Below, piece by piece: positions 62,199 through 64,000 of a stretch of 64,000 nucleotides of DNA. Numbering within the stretch: position 1 is the stretch's first letter; the number at the start of each line of letters is the position of its first letter. The stretch is from NCBI RefSeq assembly GCF_963422335.1, contig NZ_OY729424.1:1054001-1118000 (forward strand), read 5' to 3'. This DNA comes from an uncultured Roseateles sp. GTDB taxonomy: Bacteria; Pseudomonadota; Gammaproteobacteria; Burkholderiales; Burkholderiaceae_C. The notes under the pieces are model-generated. The model worked only from the letters and a program-made list of their open reading frames with translations, was not told the DNA's origin and ran no database searches. A program made the translations under genes and the position numbers.

Positions 62199-63402
62199 CA
62201 CCTTCAAGCCGGCGCACCGCGACGGCCCGGCCGGCCCGCTGAGCGGCGTGCGCGTGCTGGACCTCAGCGCCTACATCGCCGGGCCTTACGGCTGCACCCT
62301 GTTGGCCGATCAGGGCGCCGAGGTGATCAAGATCGAGCCGCCCGGTGGCGACAATCTGCGCAGCTACCCCTCGACCCTGCAGGCCGAGAGCCGCGCCTTC
62401 ATCGGCGTCAACCGCAGCAAGCTCGGTGTGGCGCTGGACCTGAAGAAGGCCGAGGGCCTGGCACTGCTGATGCGCCTGGTGCGCGAGGCCGATGTGCTGG
62501 TGCACAACTTCCGGCCCAGCGTGCCCAAGCGCCTGGGCATAGCTTTCGAGCAGCTGAGCGCGATCAACCCGCGGCTGATCTACTGCGCCGTCACCGGCTA
62601 TGGCGAGACCGGTGCTATGAAGGACAAGGCCGGCTACGACCAGGTGCTGCAGACCATGACCGGCATGTGCAGCCTGCAAGGCAAGCGCGGCGGCGCTCCG
62701 GAGATCATCTACGGCTCGGTGGTCGACTATTACGCCGCTGCGCTGCTGGCGGCCGGCGTGTCATCGGCGCTGTACGAGCGCGAGCGCAGCGGCCTGGGCC
62801 AGTACGTCGGCGTGTCGCTGCTGCGCAGTGCGTTGACGATGCAGTCGGCGCGGCTGATCTGGGCCGATGGCGAGCCGCTGGACATCGGGCGCGACATGCG
62901 CTCCGGTGGCGTCACCGGCATCCATCCAGCGCGCGAAGGCCACCTCTACATCTCGGCCAACACCCAGCGCTTCTGGAAGGCGCTGTGTGCCAAGACCGGC
63001 CTGACCGAGCTGGCCGACGACGAGCGTTTCGACACCGTGCGCAAGCGCGCCCAGAGTGCCGGCGAGATCATCCCGCAGCTGCATGCGGCCCTGCAGGCGC
63101 ACAGCGCTCTGGAGTGGGAAGCGATCTTCGGCGACGAGGTGCCCTGCGCGGCGGCGCGCCGCATCGAAGACATGTTCGACCACCCGCAGGTGCTGGCCGA
63201 AGACATGGTGGGCACGATAGACCATCCGGTGATAGGCCCCTACCGCGGCGTGACGCGACCGCTGAAGTTTGGCCGCACGCCAGGCCCAGCGCCCTTTGCC
63301 GCGCCGGTGTTCGGCCAGCACTCCGAAAGTGTGGTGCGTGCCAGCGGCTGCGGCGACGCCGAGCTGGCCCTGCTGCGCGCCAGCGGCGCCCTGCCGGAGT
63401 AG
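62185..63402 (+). CDS. CaiB/BaiF-family (type III) CoA transferase
   Basis: 405 residues, ATG 62185 inside the GH127 3' end (14-base overlap). Family blocks are GVRVLDLSAYIAGPYGCTLL, GAEVIKIEPPGGDNLR, SKLGVALDLKKAEGLALLMR, ADVLVHNFRPSVPKRLG and YDQVLQTMTGMCSLQG (catalytic Asp before QVL). It moves CoA between acids such as succinyl-CoA and an organic acid. In a sugar operon it may activate an acid derived from the glycoside, feeding the CitE-like lyase at 49285 (inference). It ends 6 bases before the convergent peptidase gene. Confidence 0.92.
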   Translation: MATPDTFKPAHRDGPAGPLSGVRVLDLSAYIAGPYGCTLLADQGAEVIKIEPPGGDNLRSYPSTLQAESRAFIGVNRSKLGVALDLKKAEGLALLMRLVREADVLVHNFRPSVPKRLGIAFEQLSAINPRLIYCAVTGYGETGAMKDKAGYDQVLQTMTGMCSLQGKRGGAPEIIYGSVVDYYAAALLAAGVSSALYERERSGLGQYVGVSLLRSALTMQSARLIWADGEPLDIGRDMRSGGVTGIHPAREGHLYISANTQRFWKALCAKTGLTELADDERFDTVRKRAQSAGEIIPQLHAALQAHSALEWEAIFGDEVPCAAARRIEDMFDHPQVLAEDMVGTIDHPVIGPYRGVTRPLKFGRTPGPAPFAAPVFGQHSESVVRASGCGDAELALLRASGALPE

Positions 63403-63408
63403 GGCCGC

Positions 63409-64000
63409 TCAGCGCGGCGCCAAGTGCTTGTCGAGAAAGGCCGCGGTGCGGTTCCAGAAGTCAATTCTGTTGGCCGGCACCCGCCAGCCATGGCCCTCGT
63501 CTTGATACACCACCCATTCCAGCGCCGCATTGCCAGCTTGCACGGCCTTGCGGAAGGCTTCGCCATGGATCAGCGGCACGCGTCGGTCGGCGCTGCCATA
63601 GGCCAGCAGCAGCGGCTGCCTGATCTTTGCCGCGTGGGTCAGCGGTGAGTTGTCCTTCAGGTCGGCGGCGTCCTTGACGCGGTCGCCGATCAGGGCCGGC
63701 ATGCCGTGGGTCTTGAACGAGTCCGACATATCACTCCAGTTGACCGTGTGCAGCATGTCCAGGTCGGTCACGCCAACCCAGGCCACGGCGCAGCGGAACA
63801 GATCGGCGTCGCGCACCAGACCCATCAGCGCTGCATAGCCGCCATAGCTGGCGCCGGCAATGGCGATGCGCTTGGGGTCGGCGATGCCCTGGTCTATGGC
63901 CCAGCGCGTGGCGTCGGCCACGTCGCTCTGCATGGCCTTGCCCCATTGGCGCCAGCCGGCCCGGGCATGGCTGGCGCCAAAGCCCAGGGTGCCGCGGAAT
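63409..64000 (-). CDS. S9-family (prolyl oligopeptidase) peptidase, C-terminal part
   Basis: The gene runs off the right edge; only about 197 C-terminal residues are present. The catalytic domain has the Ser elbow IAIAGASYGGYAALMGL, the Asp region YGSADRRVPLIHGEAF and the His region YQDEGHGWRVPAN. The preceding RGTLGFGASHARAGWRQWGK is open to the window edge, so the ATG at 63933 is internal. The family comprises dipeptidyl/acylaminoacyl peptidases (S9C type). It is convergent with the CoA transferase and probably belongs to another unit. Confidence 0.9.
   Translation of the reverse strand, partial: FRGTLGFGASHARAGWRQWGKAMQSDVADATRWAIDQGIADPKRIAIAGASYGGYAALMGLVRDADLFRCAVAWVGVTDLDMLHTVNWSDMSDSFKTHGMPALIGDRVKDAADLKDNSPLTHAAKIRQPLLLAYGSADRRVPLIHGEAFRKAVQAGNAALEWVVYQDEGHGWRVPANRIDFWNRTAAFLDKHLAPR

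Overview
The window is high-GC, densely coded, and looks like a chromosome segment of a Burkholderiales betaproteobacterium. The evidence is an orphan Bug-type tricarboxylate receptor, a citrate/tricarballylate tcuAB module, a gabTD pair with a MocR-type regulator, a wax-ester synthase, EgtB/EgtD, many TonB receptors and frequent ATA/GTG codon choices, a pattern I associate with the Roseateles/Pelomonas/Rubrivivax group. The genus is inference. I saw no rRNA, tRNA, CRISPR array, phage or complete insertion sequence.

Region 1 (1-9.3 kb): a minus-strand FecR/OmpA-lipoprotein/CHASE2 sensor operon, a glutathione transferase, then a LysR regulator driving tcuA-tcuB and a Bug receptor (tricarboxylate uptake and oxidation), and a membrane-bound PAS-GGDEF-EAL c-di-GMP enzyme. 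Region 2 (9.3-19.6 kb): an isolated fusA, a wax-ester synthase with two alpha/beta hydrolases, and gabT-gabD with a divergent GabR/PdxR-type regulator. Region 3 (19.6-24.2 kb): two small unknown proteins, about 600 bases of structured non-coding DNA, the ergothioneine pair egtB-egtD, and an AraC/FeaR-like regulator.

Region 4 (24-49 kb) is a large catabolic and transport island. A livKHMGF importer lies behind an aldehyde dehydrogenase and an MetA-type outer-membrane protein. A second minus-strand operon holds a chemoreceptor, a GMC oxidoreductase, an SDR, a MoaF-family protein and a SnoaL-like protein, and ends in a clear intrinsic terminator. Facing it are an unusual O-methyltransferase-esterase fusion, a TetR repressor, a TonB receptor, a NitT/TauT-type ABC importer and an SDR-MoaF fusion. 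The SDR plus MoaF pair therefore occurs twice, once as separate genes and once fused. A 16-base dyad shared by the two divergent promoters flanking the TetR gene is a plausible operator.

Region 5 (49-64 kb) looks like a carbohydrate or glycoside utilisation locus. It has a CitE-like lyase, a symporter with an N-terminal beta-propeller, a LysR regulator, an exported esterase, a TonB receptor, a PfkB sugar kinase, a TIM-barrel protein fused to a formylglycine-enzyme-like domain, a GH127 beta-L-arabinofuranosidase homologue, a CaiB-type CoA transferase and the end of an S9 peptidase. The last five plus-strand genes are tightly spaced or overlapping. A shared 41-42 base motif lies in front of both the CitE gene and the TonB receptor gene.

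The most unusual non-coding finding is a set of inverted-pair stem-loop elements at 20.2-20.5, 23.96-24.23 and 31.56-31.79 kb. Each carries two inverted copies of a conserved core, and in the two best cases the copies sit in different long stems. One has inserted into the 3' end of livF and supplies its last residues and stop codon.
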